From Apiospora phragmitis (taxonomy: Eukaryota; Ascomycota; Sordariomycetes; Amphisphaeriales; Apiosporaceae), in the NCBI GenBank assembly GCA_038363925.1, contig JAQQWL010000001.1, positions 2,046,001 to 2,110,000 on the forward strand: a stretch of DNA of 64,000 nt, given 5' to 3'. A model generated the notes under the pieces. The model searched no databases. It worked only from the letters and a program-made list of their open reading frames with translations, and had not been told where the DNA came from. The translations under genes were made by a program, and so were the position numbers. Shown here piece after piece: positions 13,171 through 22,975 of the stretch (its first letter is position 1; each line of letters starts with the position of its first letter).

Positions 13171-14319
13171 CTAGACGACAACGTGGGTACTCATGTGCTC
13201 AACAGCCTCCTTAATGGTTCTGAGCATGCGATGATTCACGCAGAAGGGGCATCGTAGCGGACGATCACTTTGCGATATGGGTCCACCACTCGAAATTGGC
13301 GTCAGCGTCAGCTCGTCAGGTGCCTGCGGGGTAAAGCGAGCGCCAGCGCCAGATCGGGGAGGGCCCGGCTGAGGGGGCGGAGCGTGGCCCGGCGTGGACA
13401 AGCCCGCGATGGGTGGCAGACCCGACTCCTGGCGCTCTCGTTCCTCGCGAGCAGCAGCCGCTTCGGCTTCCGCATCCGCCTCTTCCTGTTGCAGGGCTCG
13501 CAGCGCGTTCTGGAGGACGACCTCGGGGTCTTCGTCGGTGAAAGCGTCCACTTCTGGCGCATTAGTCATGGGCGGGTGCGCTCGACAGGGTTCTCGATGC
13601 GGCGGACAATCTCGTCGCGAACTCTGGCGCAAGTGCCGAGGGAGGCTTCGACGCCCACGACCCTCATGACAGCATCGCGAATGGCCGCGGGGCTGGTCTC
13701 CTGGTTGATGGTCATGAAGCGCGGTACGGCGTCGACAAGATAAGGAATATCGTCGGCAGGGTTGGGTGCACTGCCATGGCGGCGCTGTCTTCGTATCAGG
13801 AGCCCATAGCGCTTCTTGAAGCGATGAATCCAGCCAGGGAGAATTCGGGAGGGTTCTCGTCCTTGTAGCGCGGTAGCTGGGAAAAGATGGATTTGGCCTT
13901 CTCAGCTAGCTCCTCGTTGGAGGGGTTGCGACCGAGGAGACGACCTGGCCATGCCAGAGCAACACCAGTTTCTCGACATCGGGCCAATTGCCGAAGCGCA
14001 GACGCGACCCGCTAAATTGGCTGTCGTTGTCTAGGCGGGCATACTTGGGAGAGAGGGAATGGGAGATGGTGGATTGGGAAATGCTCTGGCCGAATTGGCT
14101 GTAGAACCATTCAATGCAGGCCTTGTGACTGGGGCGGGTGGTTTGCGAATGCGCCCAGCGACGGAGAGCGCGTCGCTGGTCGAGCGTCAGGGAGTGGCGC
14201 TCCTTGGGGCTCTCGATCGAAACGGTTGAATCGTCGGGATCATTAGTCACGTCCATGGCGGACATGATGGCGGGGGATTGGCAATAGTTCAATGGTAATT
14301 GTTCGAGATGCAATTTCAA
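13171..14319 (-). pseudogene. Abp1/CENP-B-like HTH protein with C-terminal zinc finger, broken frame
   Basis: Read on the minus strand, the N-terminal part (SLTLDQRRALRRWAHSQTTR ... CIEWFYSQFGQSISQSTISH) matches the first helix-turn-helix of fission-yeast Abp1/Cbh and pogo-type CENP-B proteins. The second, CENPB-type HTH follows (NPSNEELAEKAKSIFSQLP ... PEFSLGWIHRFKKRYG). A long tail with a Glu/Ala-rich coiled coil ends in CPFC-x14-H-x3-H, a C2H2-like finger. Three single-base frame changes are needed, near 13940, 13835 and 13575; without them the protein stops early each time. No DDE transposase core is seen, so this looks more like a DNA-binding protein than a transposase. It may be a real gene with sequence errors or a decaying one. 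Such proteins bind centromere or repeat DNA; the target here is unknown. Confidence 0.7.
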
Positions 14320-15390
14320 CTCTTCCTCCTACTCTTCTCAATTGAATAATTCGGGTGATTATTCACTCGACGGGCGCGCTGGACGAGGTGGAATCGACTT
14401 GACGCGACCTTGCCTACTCAACTAGGTGGGCTTAGTGCTTTGTCGGGGAGTGCATGTATTAGCTCAAAGTAAGCTCCAGGCGCGGTGTGGGTGGGGGAGG
14501 GGGGGGGATGTGGATTATCGAGTTGAGCTGAATATTCACGAAGGGAAACTTGCAGGAAAGAAGACGAGGAAATCCGAAAAAAGACGGATATGACTTTGGG
14601 AGAGCTTGGAGAGGTAATATTGGTTTGGCCCAACGAAGGAGAGATGGGTCCACCGCTGCTTGATTGGCTAGTAGGGGGAACGGCACGTGCATTTTTGCAT
14701 ATCCATCTATCCATCCAGATTTCATGCACTTTGGCCGTGTAACCACTATCTGACAGGAGTGACCCACAACCACCCTTTTACTGGCATCGACCACCGCCGT
14801 ACCCTCAGTCAAGTTGTGATCCTGGCACAGGTCAGATCGGTGGTTTGAAGATCTACTCCGCAGAGTATGATGACTGCTGAGCCGTGCGTCACGAGTTGGG
14901 ACAGTCATCTCCTCGATGGTAGAGCTGGTTGAGGACATCCGTCACGTCCTCGATAACTGGCGAGCTGTCCGAAGTTGGGCAAATCACGACGGTTTGCTGC
15001 TTTTCCTTGATAGGGGTAGCTCAAGTGAGCATGAAGCTGGATAGAGCCGCAATGGCGACGGCCTTGGTGTAGTATTGGATCATCACAAGGGTGTAGATAG
15101 GTCTTAAGAATCGAGAGGCAGTAGCTTAGGTAGGTTATATCGCCGGCGAAGGAAAACAATGCAGAGACGACAGATGAATTGAGTGTGATGTATGTGGCAC
15201 GTGTGAAGACTCGAGTTTGGTCTTTCTATTTCCGCTAACCCCAAACTAAGCAGCGACGATGCGTTTGTTCCTGACACTAATCAACACCCAACTGGCAACA
15301 TGGGCGTGGCTTCCTATCAAACGAGTCATGTACGAACCCGAGAGGCCGTTTGTCACCTTAGTGGACTTGCGATTTCCGTTCTGCCTTTTG
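14320..15390. other. Intergenic stretch, no gene supported
   Basis: Minus-strand frames at 14459-14938 and 14905-15159 are open but carry no motif I recognise and end in simple Pro-rich sequence. A short plus-strand frame (15259-15390) could be an upstream exon of the next gene if the first intron-like repeat is spliced; this is unproven. Confidence 0.35.
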
Positions 15391-15560
15391 GTAAGTGACT
15401 TTCGAAGTCTATCTATTTCTGCTTATTCCAGTTGTCTATCTATTCCTACTTATTCCAGTTGTTATCCCTCGTTATCCCAGTATCTCAGGGTAGATGGTTT
15501 CACCGTTTATTCGAGGAGTTACTTTTATTCCCTTCGGAGACATCTCGTTTATTCTAAGCC
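15391..15560 (+). repeat. Intron-like repeat copy 1 (upstream of the J-like gene)
   Basis: Begins GTAAGTGACTTTCG, a perfect donor, and shares with copy 2 the blocks cctcgttatcccagt, tttattcgaggagtta and acatctcgtttattct in the same order. It lies just before the ATG of the next gene. Its 3' end lacks the taatactaacgcc branch block of copy 2; an AG at 15577-15578 (caacccag) could serve as acceptor, which would make it an intron of 188 nt joined to a frame starting at 15259. Confidence 0.75.
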
Positions 15561-17167
15561 ATGCCGCTGCCAACCCAGTTCTACGCCCTAGGGACCGATG
15601 GTACATACATCTACCGGAATGGTAGTTATTGGATTTGGTATGGCCTTTCCCACTACCGAATTACTATGTACTTATACTTGCTAACGAGGTCTGCCGGCTA
15701 AAGTAACAATATTCCAAGCCTTGAAGTCGAGGACTTGGTAAACAAGAACGCGATCAAGATTTTCCGTTGGGCTGCATTTGGGCCAACACGGGAGTGCTAC
15801 TTCATATCATATGAGAGAACAGACGGCATCGTGCAATGTAAGAGTACTTGCTTGTGATCCAATGTACGTTACGGGGCTGACCAAGTGCAGTCTCCTGGGG
15901 TAAGGATTGCCCAGAACTGTTCATGGAGTGTCTTCTTGACTCGAAGGAAAACAATTACTGTCTAGACGCTGATGCGCAAGTTTGGTTCGGACCCGATGGC
16001 AGTTTTCTGGCATTAGACACAAAGACGATAAGGTGGTCAAGATTGCCCGAAGATCTTGAGCGCGCCTTACAGTCACTGCTGTCACCGAGCGGCTGGGTAA
16101 GCGACTTTCGGGGTCTATGTCTATTCCTTCCTATTCCAGTCGTTATTCCTCGTTATCCCAGTGCCTCAGAAGGAGGGGAGGTGGATTCACCGTTTATTCG
16201 AGGAGATCCCAGTCGTTGTTCCTCGTTATCCCAGTGTCTTAGTGTGGGGGGCGTTGGACTTACCCTTTATTCGAGGAGTTGCCTTAATCCCATCCTAAAA
16301 CATCTCGCTTATTCCAAAAAGATTAATACTAACGCCGAAAGCTGGTAGGTTGGAGGACCGCCTAGTATCGTGGCATGGAACACAAATAAAGCATATTGTG
16401 TCGTGTCCGAGTCTGGCTCGTCATGGAGCTGTCATATTCCAGAGTCAAGCCACTTGCTAAAGCGCTCATGGGATGCACACAGAATGGATGAGTTGCTGTA
16501 TGAGAAGAAGGTCCAAGTAAGTGGTGATATAAACCAGAAATTTCAAGTCAAGTCCAGCTAACAATGTAAGGCCGTCTCATTCAGTATGTCTAACCCAGAT
16601 CACTACGTCTTCTCAAACTCAGATCACGACTACGGCCGCAACGTACCCGAAGATGACGAAGAGCTCTGCAAAATCCTCGATACTTCAGCACCAGAAGCTG
16701 TTCGCGAGAGACGTCTGAAAGAACGTGCGGGGAGGAAACTACGCCGTGAACTCCGCGAGGTCGCCGAACTCAAAGCAGAACTCGAGCAGAAGATATGGCG
16801 AGCCAAACTAGCCGAGCACTACTACGTATGGAAGACCGACGTGGACAGTTCTCTGTCGCCCTCGGCCCCGCCGCTCGCCCAGTTCCCGCAGTTGCCCGAC
16901 GAGGTCTGCACATGCGAGGAGCTGGCGTGCAAGTTTGAGAAGGCGAAGGAGGGCGGGCTCGCTGCTTGCGAGCACGACCTCGAGCAAGTCCTCCGGGCAT
17001 CTGGCAAATACAGTCGCGACTGGCTGCGCAAGGAGCGGCTACGATGGCATCCGGATCAGATTGCGAAAAAATGCGACCCAACCATGCGCGACCTACTAAT
17101 CAAGCAAGCCACGACAATGTACGCACAATTCGAGGTTCTGATTGCGAATGAGCGTTCCTCTGTATGA
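15561..17167 (+). CDS. Novel protein with C-terminal J-like (NFKBIL1-type) domain
   Basis: Exons 15561-15637, 15704-15837, 15891-16096, 16349-16516 and 16571-17167 give 393 residues with no frame break. The N-terminal 195 residues contain repeated short aromatic motifs (ALGTDGTYIYRNGSYWI, DADAQVWFGPDGSFLAL, VAWNTNKAYCVVSESGSSW) that suggest a beta-propeller or lectin-like fold, which I do not recognise as a named family. The C-terminal part has a charged coiled coil (RERRLKERAGRKLRRELREV) and ends with SRDWLRKERLRWHPDQI, resembling the divergent J-like segment of NFKBIL1-type proteins (RLRWHPD in place of the HPD loop context). Intron 3 (16097-16348, phase 0) is a copy of an intron-like repeat. 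The last intron (16517-16570, branch gctaac) joins both halves; if unspliced, an ATG at 16586 would give the J-like part alone. Confidence 0.75.
16097..16348 (+). repeat. Intron-like repeat copy 2, used as intron 3
   Basis: 252 nt from GTAAGCGACTTTCGG to a terminal gctggtag, with a consensus branch site tactaac at 16327-16333. It sits at a codon boundary (TGG|GTT) in a well-coding exon. Inside are repeats of TTATTCC and gttatcccagtg. It shares its first 13 bases, allowing one pyrimidine change, with copies 1 and 3, and its 3' block with copy 3. Confidence 0.85.
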
Positions 17168-17277
17168 ACCCAATCAAGGCGTGATTCGTCAAGACAACGT
17201 AAAACTGAACAAATACATTATACAGGGAAAACGAAAAAGACGGACATTTTGACCCCGTGTTCTGGATACCATAGCCA

Positions 17278-17481
17278 GTAAGCGACTTTCTCGGTTTATT
17301 CCTTCCTGTTCCAGTGTTTATTCCTCCTTGTTGCAGTGTTTATTCCATTTATTACAGTGTTCATTCCTCATTCTATTGTTTGCACCATCTTATTTCAGTG
17401 CTTGTTCCTCCTTATTCCAATGTTGATTACTCCTGTTTCTACTGTTCCAAGAAGGGTAATACTTGCGCCAAAAGTCGACAG
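17278..17481 (+). repeat. Intron-like repeat copy 3 (downstream of the J-like gene)
   Basis: 204 nt from GTAAGCGACTTTCTC to aaaagtcgacag. The end block taatacttgcgccaaaagt matches the branch-site block of copy 2 (taatactaacgccgaaagc). The interior is a degenerate minisatellite with units of about 21-23 nt like agtgtttattcctccttgtt. No clear coding exon flanks it, so it may be an intron of the 3' UTR or an insertion without splicing. Confidence 0.75.
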
Positions 17482-17888
17482 GTCTGATGCCACGCATTTG
17501 TAGCTCAGTTGTTTACACAAGGATACTGGGAATAATGAAGATGTTGGACGAGCATGGCTATCAAGGAACAAGGGAGCAGAGCAATGCGCTCGCCATCATC
17601 ATTAGCCGACAGATGAACCCCGAGAACCCCAAGGTGTATTGGGCTCATGAGAGTTGCACGGTTATGACATTAGCAATGCAGTCCACAATCCTGGTATCAC
17701 TTTCTTGCCCATGGCAGCAATGCTAGTTGCCTGAAGATGCATAACCGCGTATAATGAAGAACTTGAGAGGCGTAGCTAAAGTTGTGTGGTAACATCCCCC
17801 GATAGGTGCAACCCCCTTCAAGGCTTGTTCACCTCTGAAGGCTGGCAATTCCTCAGTATAGCTACAGCACGCAAGTCCCTATTCGTTC
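17482..17888. other. Intergenic stretch
   Basis: No gene seen. A tgtagctcagttg string near 17500 resembles a tRNA A box, but no B box and no acceptor stem follow. Confidence 0.4.
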
Positions 17889-19451
17889 TCACTCGATTTG
17901 CTTGTCACACCCAATGCGGTTCAGGATTTCCTTTCGGGACTCCTTCCGGTCGCTAGACCTGCCCAACCGCAAGCCCGATGACTTCTGCTGCCGCCCATTG
18001 GGGCGCCTGCGAGCAGCCAGCAGGTCCACCGACTCGACGCCGACTTCCTGCTCGATAAGCCCCAAAACCTCCCTCGTGCACGTACTGCTGCTGCTTCTGC
18101 TTCTGCTCTTCCACCTCGGCCTCCTCGTCGTCATCGCTCCGGACGTCCTCGGCGCTGCTGCCCTTCAGCACGCGCACGGCGACGCGGAGGATGAGGAAGG
18201 ACCACACGCAGATGACGAGTTCCAGCGCGAGCAGGAAGGTCAAGAAGCCCGTATGGATCCCGTCGGTGAGGCAGACCGTGCCCTCGGGGTCGTAGAAAGG
18301 CTCCAGCAGATGGGACCAGCCCTGCTCGGGGGCCGGAAAGGGGCCTGTAGGTCGTCTGCGGGGCCCTTGTAACAGGGCTCCGTCATGAATCGCGGCAGGT
18401 CGCGGTAAAAGCTCCAGCATACCATCAGGTAGAATATGTGGCGCGTCCAAGCCCACGTGAACATAAATAGGCCGAAGATGACGTCGCAAACCGTCTTGAA
18501 GCCGAGATATTTGAGACACTTGGCCAGCTAGTTCGGTTGTCAGCGGGTGATTGCAACGATAGGTCACCTATGCATGCACAGATGCGGCTACGAACAACTT
18601 ACCGGGAAGACCAGCTCCACGGCGTCCATCAGCACCAATATCAAGTGGCCGACTCGGGTTAGGTGGTAGGCGTAGGATCCGGCGATCAAGGAGGTGGTAA
18701 TGATATGATGGATTACCATTTCCCAATAGTCCTTCCGGGAGGCCTCGAGGTTCACTACAATGAGCTGCTGCATCCAGTACGCCCACTGCACCAAGAAGTA
18801 CCCCTTCATAAGCTCATCGAGTTCCCTATGGGGCCAGCCCGCCCACAGGCCCTCGAGATTGAGAAAGTACGGCGACTGGTAGTATATGTACTGGACATCT
18901 GATTAGCTACGGGGAATCGTGTTAGGTTGGCCGGCTGGGGGCTAAGTACCATTCCCAACGGCCAGGCAGCGCTGTAGTAGGCCAGTACCCAACCCTGCTC
19001 CGCAAACCGCGTGACGTCCTTCTTTGTCGACGCACCCCAGGACCAGCCCAGAGGCACGAGGACATGCTGCATCAGAGCGGCGCGGATCCCGGTGCAGACC
19101 ACGATGTAAAAGGCCACAAAGCACAAGTCGCTGGGCCCGCCGCCATACTTGCCGGTGCGCGGGTTGTAATACGACAGAGTCAGGAACTTGGACGTATAAG
19201 GGCCGCGCCGCGGGCACATAGAAGTGCGCGAAGAGAAGTGGGACGACGATACTGAGCGAGAGGCCTAGTATATCAAGTAAGTGACATTGTCGGCGATCGC
19301 TTTGGGAGATGCGGAGAGTGTTTTCTTATCATCTCCCAGGCGGCGGGGGCAGGGACATACTAGCCTGGTTGTCAAACAGCCATTGGGACAACTTGTTTGC
19401 TTTCTGGGCTATGGGAGGAGGTGCCCGCAATTTGGGGCTGGTTGCGCTCAT
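17889..19451 (-). CDS. Lag1-type ceramide synthase (TLC domain), frame broken
   Basis: Joins a sphingoid base to fatty acyl-CoA in the ER membrane. On the minus strand the exons are 19361-19451, 18950-19264, 18603-18890 and 18527 downward, with introns 19265-19360, 18891-18949 and 18528-18602. The start MSATSPKLRAPPP is chosen by family likeness. Hallmarks: FAHFYVP transmembrane start, SYYNPRTGKYGGGPSD, FAEQGWVLAYYSAAWPLGM, and the Lag1 motif RKDYWEMVIHHIITTSLIAGSYAYH with the His-His pair, then DAVELVFP and FMFTWAWTRHIFYLMVCWS. Frame changes of one base are needed near 19205 and 18350, and probably in the Gly-rich run near 18065, after which a charged tail ends at 17889; without the last one the frame ends at 17953. 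No stop occurs in the corrected frame. Function as a ceramide synthase is secure; integrity depends on resequencing. Confidence 0.85.
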
Positions 19452-20194
19452 GATCTTAAGAAAACCGGGCGATTTTTTTCGGCGGTTGAAAAGGGGGCAG
19501 AGAGATGTGATCGGATTGGCGAATGGCAGAAAATAGTCCGTAGTTGTAGATAACAAACGAGAACTGGCCTCGCAAGCCTCGTTAGGGCAGGGGGACGTGC
19601 CTCTGGAGGTGCCCGCTATCTAGCGTCGAAACACCCTCTCGGCCGCCGCGGTTCCGGTCGCCGCGCACCCCGGCAAGTATACCGACTACTCCCTCTTCCT
19701 CCTCCTGACCACCGTCTGTTGATAGGCCCGGTAATTTACTAGGTCTTGATCCATATAAGATCTGTTAGAGCTGTCAATGAGGCAACGTACATAGAATAAT
19801 ATCCAAGGGGGAGGGGCACGAACGGGTAGGTACTTTACGCACCCCAGCTCCCTAGCCACAGCTCCTCCCATTGGCGATTCCTTGGCAGGAGAAACAACCC
19901 TGTCGCCTGTCCGACTTCGTACGGAATGGACTGCTTACCTTCATAAGCATATATACGAAGACTTCCTTCGGACTGTGATCATGACAGCGGACGATATGCC
20001 TCTGCCTCTGCCCCGTCATCCCACCGGCATACTGCAGCGTCGCATAGGTACAGGACGTTGCGCCCGTGGAACCTGTCGCTAGGTAGAAAGCGCCAACTCT
20101 GGCGCGCCACACCTGTACGTGGCAGGGCAGCCACTCCCCATAGGGCATCGTTTCCTCGCCACCTACGTCCTCCTTCCAACCGAGTCGGATATCG

Positions 20195-20550
20195 TGACGC
20201 CTTTTCATTTTCCTCTCCTACCGGTCGCCGGGACATCATGACCCCCCAGAGTCAGCGCAATATGACAAGGGCCTCTGGGACGTGGGCTTTGTGGGCTTCT
20301 CCGTCGGCCACACTTCACACGCAACTTTTATGTGCAGGAGCTGCTGGCGCCGACCTGAGGGATCCGCGCAAGGGCGAAGCGGGTGCGCATCGGCGAGTTG
20401 ATATCGCGGTGGTGGGGCGCTGGGGCCTGTGTGGGCTATGCACAGGTCCCCCATCCGGATGGGGTTTCGACACACCGCACGGCATGTGCACGGCGTACCC
20501 GCACCGCTCGCTCGGCGCCGGCCTCAAGGCGCATTCACGTTGGCGTTGCC
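20195..20550 (+). pseudogene. Remnant of a second ceramide synthase-like gene
   Basis: Plus-strand pieces in different frames match the N-terminal half of another Lag1 subfamily: FIFLSYRSPGHHDPPESAQY then DKGLWDVGFVGFSV, FTRNFYVQELLAP, RARAKRVRIGEL, and later WGFDTPHGMCTAYPHRSLGA before LKAH. In intact homologues these become the loop FLSY, YDKG, the REF/RNF helix, the ARF-EQ helix and the WYF-PH segment. The catalytic His-His region does not follow; after about 20550 the likeness ends. At least three frame changes are needed, so it is a fragment or a badly broken copy, transcribed away from the intact gene at 17889-19451. Confidence 0.5.
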
Positions 20551-21087
20551 GACACTTTTGCAGGCCCTGCATCTTTTTTTGATTGCACTGCTTGCTTCGG
20601 AGTGCTTATCGCTTCGCTTGCATGGGGGATTGCGAAGGACGATAGATCGGAGATAAGGCCATGGGGGCAAGAGAGGTGAGAGGGTTACGGATGGGGGATG
20701 CGCTGCAAGCCTCACAGATGGAAAAGCAAGCAAGAAGTCCTGGGAGTCTACCCGGAAGTCAGCCCGTCACGGACTTTTGCCATCAACAGAAGTATGTATG
20801 TAAGCTTCTGTGTAAGCCTAAAAAGTCTCCAATCCAGATCGGAATAATTCTTACTCGTCACACCCCAGAAGCCAGACTTAGTGGCCGGGTCTGCGGGGCT
20901 TCTGGAGAACCATGCAGGCCCAGAATCTTGGCTCCGTAGGGGGAAATGACCTGCAGTTTCAGCTCCACCACACTTGATCATCCTCAACAGACAATTCGCC
21001 ACTTATACCCACCCTCAATTCCAAGCGTTTAAGTATGGGTAGAGTAGCATCCCGATCATACATAGCCCCCAATCTCAACTTTAATAT
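20551..21087. other. Intergenic stretch
   Basis: No gene is supported. Several overlapping open frames on both strands reflect high GC content only. Confidence 0.4.
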
Positions 21088-22238
21088 TTGGTCGTTCATT
21101 ATCAGAGTATGAGGGTAGTAAGAAGGATTATGCCCTCTTCTGCGAGAAGGTCTAGCAGTGCCGTATCTTCTCGTCGCCCCTCATCAATACCGTCCCCTCT
21201 ATCTCCATCATCCACAACCCCCACCACTTCTTCATCTAGGAGAATGTCTTCTACGACCACCACTACCACGGCGACAACCGCCACGGTGACGCCGCCCGGG
21301 TCGACCACGAAGATTAAAGTCTCGCTGACCGGCCCGCAAGAGACTCTGCTCGTGCCCCTCATGGCGCGGGCCGAGGACGCCGCGCGGTCAGAGCCCATAC
21401 TGGGCGACCCGCACGCCGCCGACATCCTGCAGCGCCTCGACACGGACCTGTCCAAGTTCCGCGCCGAGAGCCCGTTCGGCATGGGCTCGCGCGACATGTG
21501 CCTCGTGCGGGCGCGCCAGTTCGACGAATGGGCCAACGCCTTTCTGGACAAGCACCCCGAGGCCACCGTCGTCCACCTGGCCTGCGGCCTCGACACGCGC
21601 TGTCACCGTCTAGACTGGGCTTCGTCGTCGTCATCTTCTCCTTCAGCGGGGATGAAGGGAAAGGCCGTAAACGCAATGTGCGCTGGCTCGACTACGACCT
21701 GCCCGACGTGGTCAAGCTGCGGCGCCGCCTCGTGCCGCCCCCGGAGCACGGCGACTACAAGCTCATCGCGGCCGACGTGACCAAGACGAGTGGCTGCGCC
21801 AGATTCCGACGGACCGGCCGACGCTGGTCCTCATGGAGGGCCTGACGCCGTACTTTGACGAGGCGACGGGCAAGCGGCTGGTGCGGCGGCTGGCCGAGCA
21901 CTTTTCCTCTTCTTCTTCGTCTTCTTCCTCCATCACGTCCACGAAAAACAACAGCAACACGAGCACCAGCTAATCTGCGACGGCGTCGGCTCGGCCATGA
22001 AGTTCTTGGGGGGCTGCTAAGCATCACGCGCGCGACGGGCTCGACCTTCGCCTGGGGCTTCGACGACCCGCGCGAGCTCGAGCGGCTGCACCCGCGGCTC
22101 CGCCTGCGCGACTGCGTGCGGCCGGCCGAGCTGGCCGAGGCGCGCCGCTTCGTCTGGCCGCACCGCGTCTTCATGTCGACGTGCTCGTACATCCCCAAGC
22201 TGGACAACCTCATGTTCTACTTGCGGTACGACTTCTGA
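21088..22238 (+). CDS. TcmP/LCM-type SAM-dependent methyltransferase, several frame breaks
   Basis: Resembles the leucine carboxyl methyltransferase/TcmP group of O-methyltransferases, often found beside secondary-metabolite genes. Seen in order: KVSLTGPQETLLVPLMARAE, ILGDPHAADILQRLDTDLSK, SRDMCLVRARQFDEW, the SAM-binding motif VVHLACGLDTR, WLDYDLPDVVKLRRRL, EWLRQIPTDRPTLVLMEGLT, QLICDGVGSAM, and ATGSTFAWGFDDPRELERLH ending in MFYLRYDF. The pieces lie in different frames; changes are needed near 21655, 21785, 21920-21960 and 22012. Each corrected piece is free of stops. Ser/Thr-rich stretches (residues 20-60 and near 21920) are unusual and may be low-complexity insertions. The start is uncertain: the first Met codons lie in a Ser-rich lead that may be transit-like or untranslated. 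The substrate is unknown. Confidence 0.7.
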
Positions 22239-22975
22239 ATACCTAGGTTGAAGGGGATTGAATGAAGGGCTGGGCTGAGCCGAACCGGCGGAGAATTCTG
22301 GTTTCGTCGGTCCATGGGGAAAGAAACTCGATAGCATTGGCCCGATGCCTCCCCAGGGCGGAAAGATGCATATTTGATCTGTCTAGGCATATTTATAGAG
22401 ATGAGATGGTATGAGGGATGAGAGAAGAAAGCAGTTAGATTAGACATAAGAACTTAGCGACGGCGTTGGAGAAGACGGGAAATACATACGGCCCTGTACA
22501 GATCGTTTGCACCTCATTGGCTTTATCTCACCATTTCGCATATGCTTAGACATCGTGATTCTGTGAGGGTGTATTAAGTCGCTTGAAACACTCATGTGTT
22601 AGGTATTTGGTTGGATTTGAAGCTATTCTCGTCTGAAAAACTATATACAAGGATTGGTGGTGCATATATATAAAGTATGTAATGCTGCCAATATACCCTA
22701 AATATCTCATCCAACACCCCTAACAGCATGCAAAGTCTAATAAGCAAGTAGCACACGTAACTGCTCATCCATCGCCCGGGGGAAATGCATCAAGGCCATT
22801 AAGTAAAAGTCATAAAATCCCCTTAACGCATTCCGTGATTGCCGTAACTCCTGCGAGTGAAAGTCCACCCTAGATGCATAGTACAATAGGCGTAAACATA
22901 TATACTTTCGAATGCGAGATAAAAGGACGGGTTTTTAGTTTGTTTCTTTCTTTCTTTGTGTGGTCTCCCCAGTCA
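22239..22975. other. Intergenic stretch between converging genes
   Basis: This is the shared 3' region of the methyltransferase (plus) and the membrane protein (minus). It is AT-richer than its flanks, and no frame has support. Confidence 0.5.

Noticed and set aside
13171..14319. A full CENP-B-type (pogo/Fot) transposon
   Set aside because: No DDE core, no terminal inverted repeats and no TA duplication found around it.
17490..17560. tRNA-like A box (tgtagctcagttg)
   Set aside because: No B box (GGTTC-A-C), no paired acceptor stem and no anticodon arm within 90 bases.
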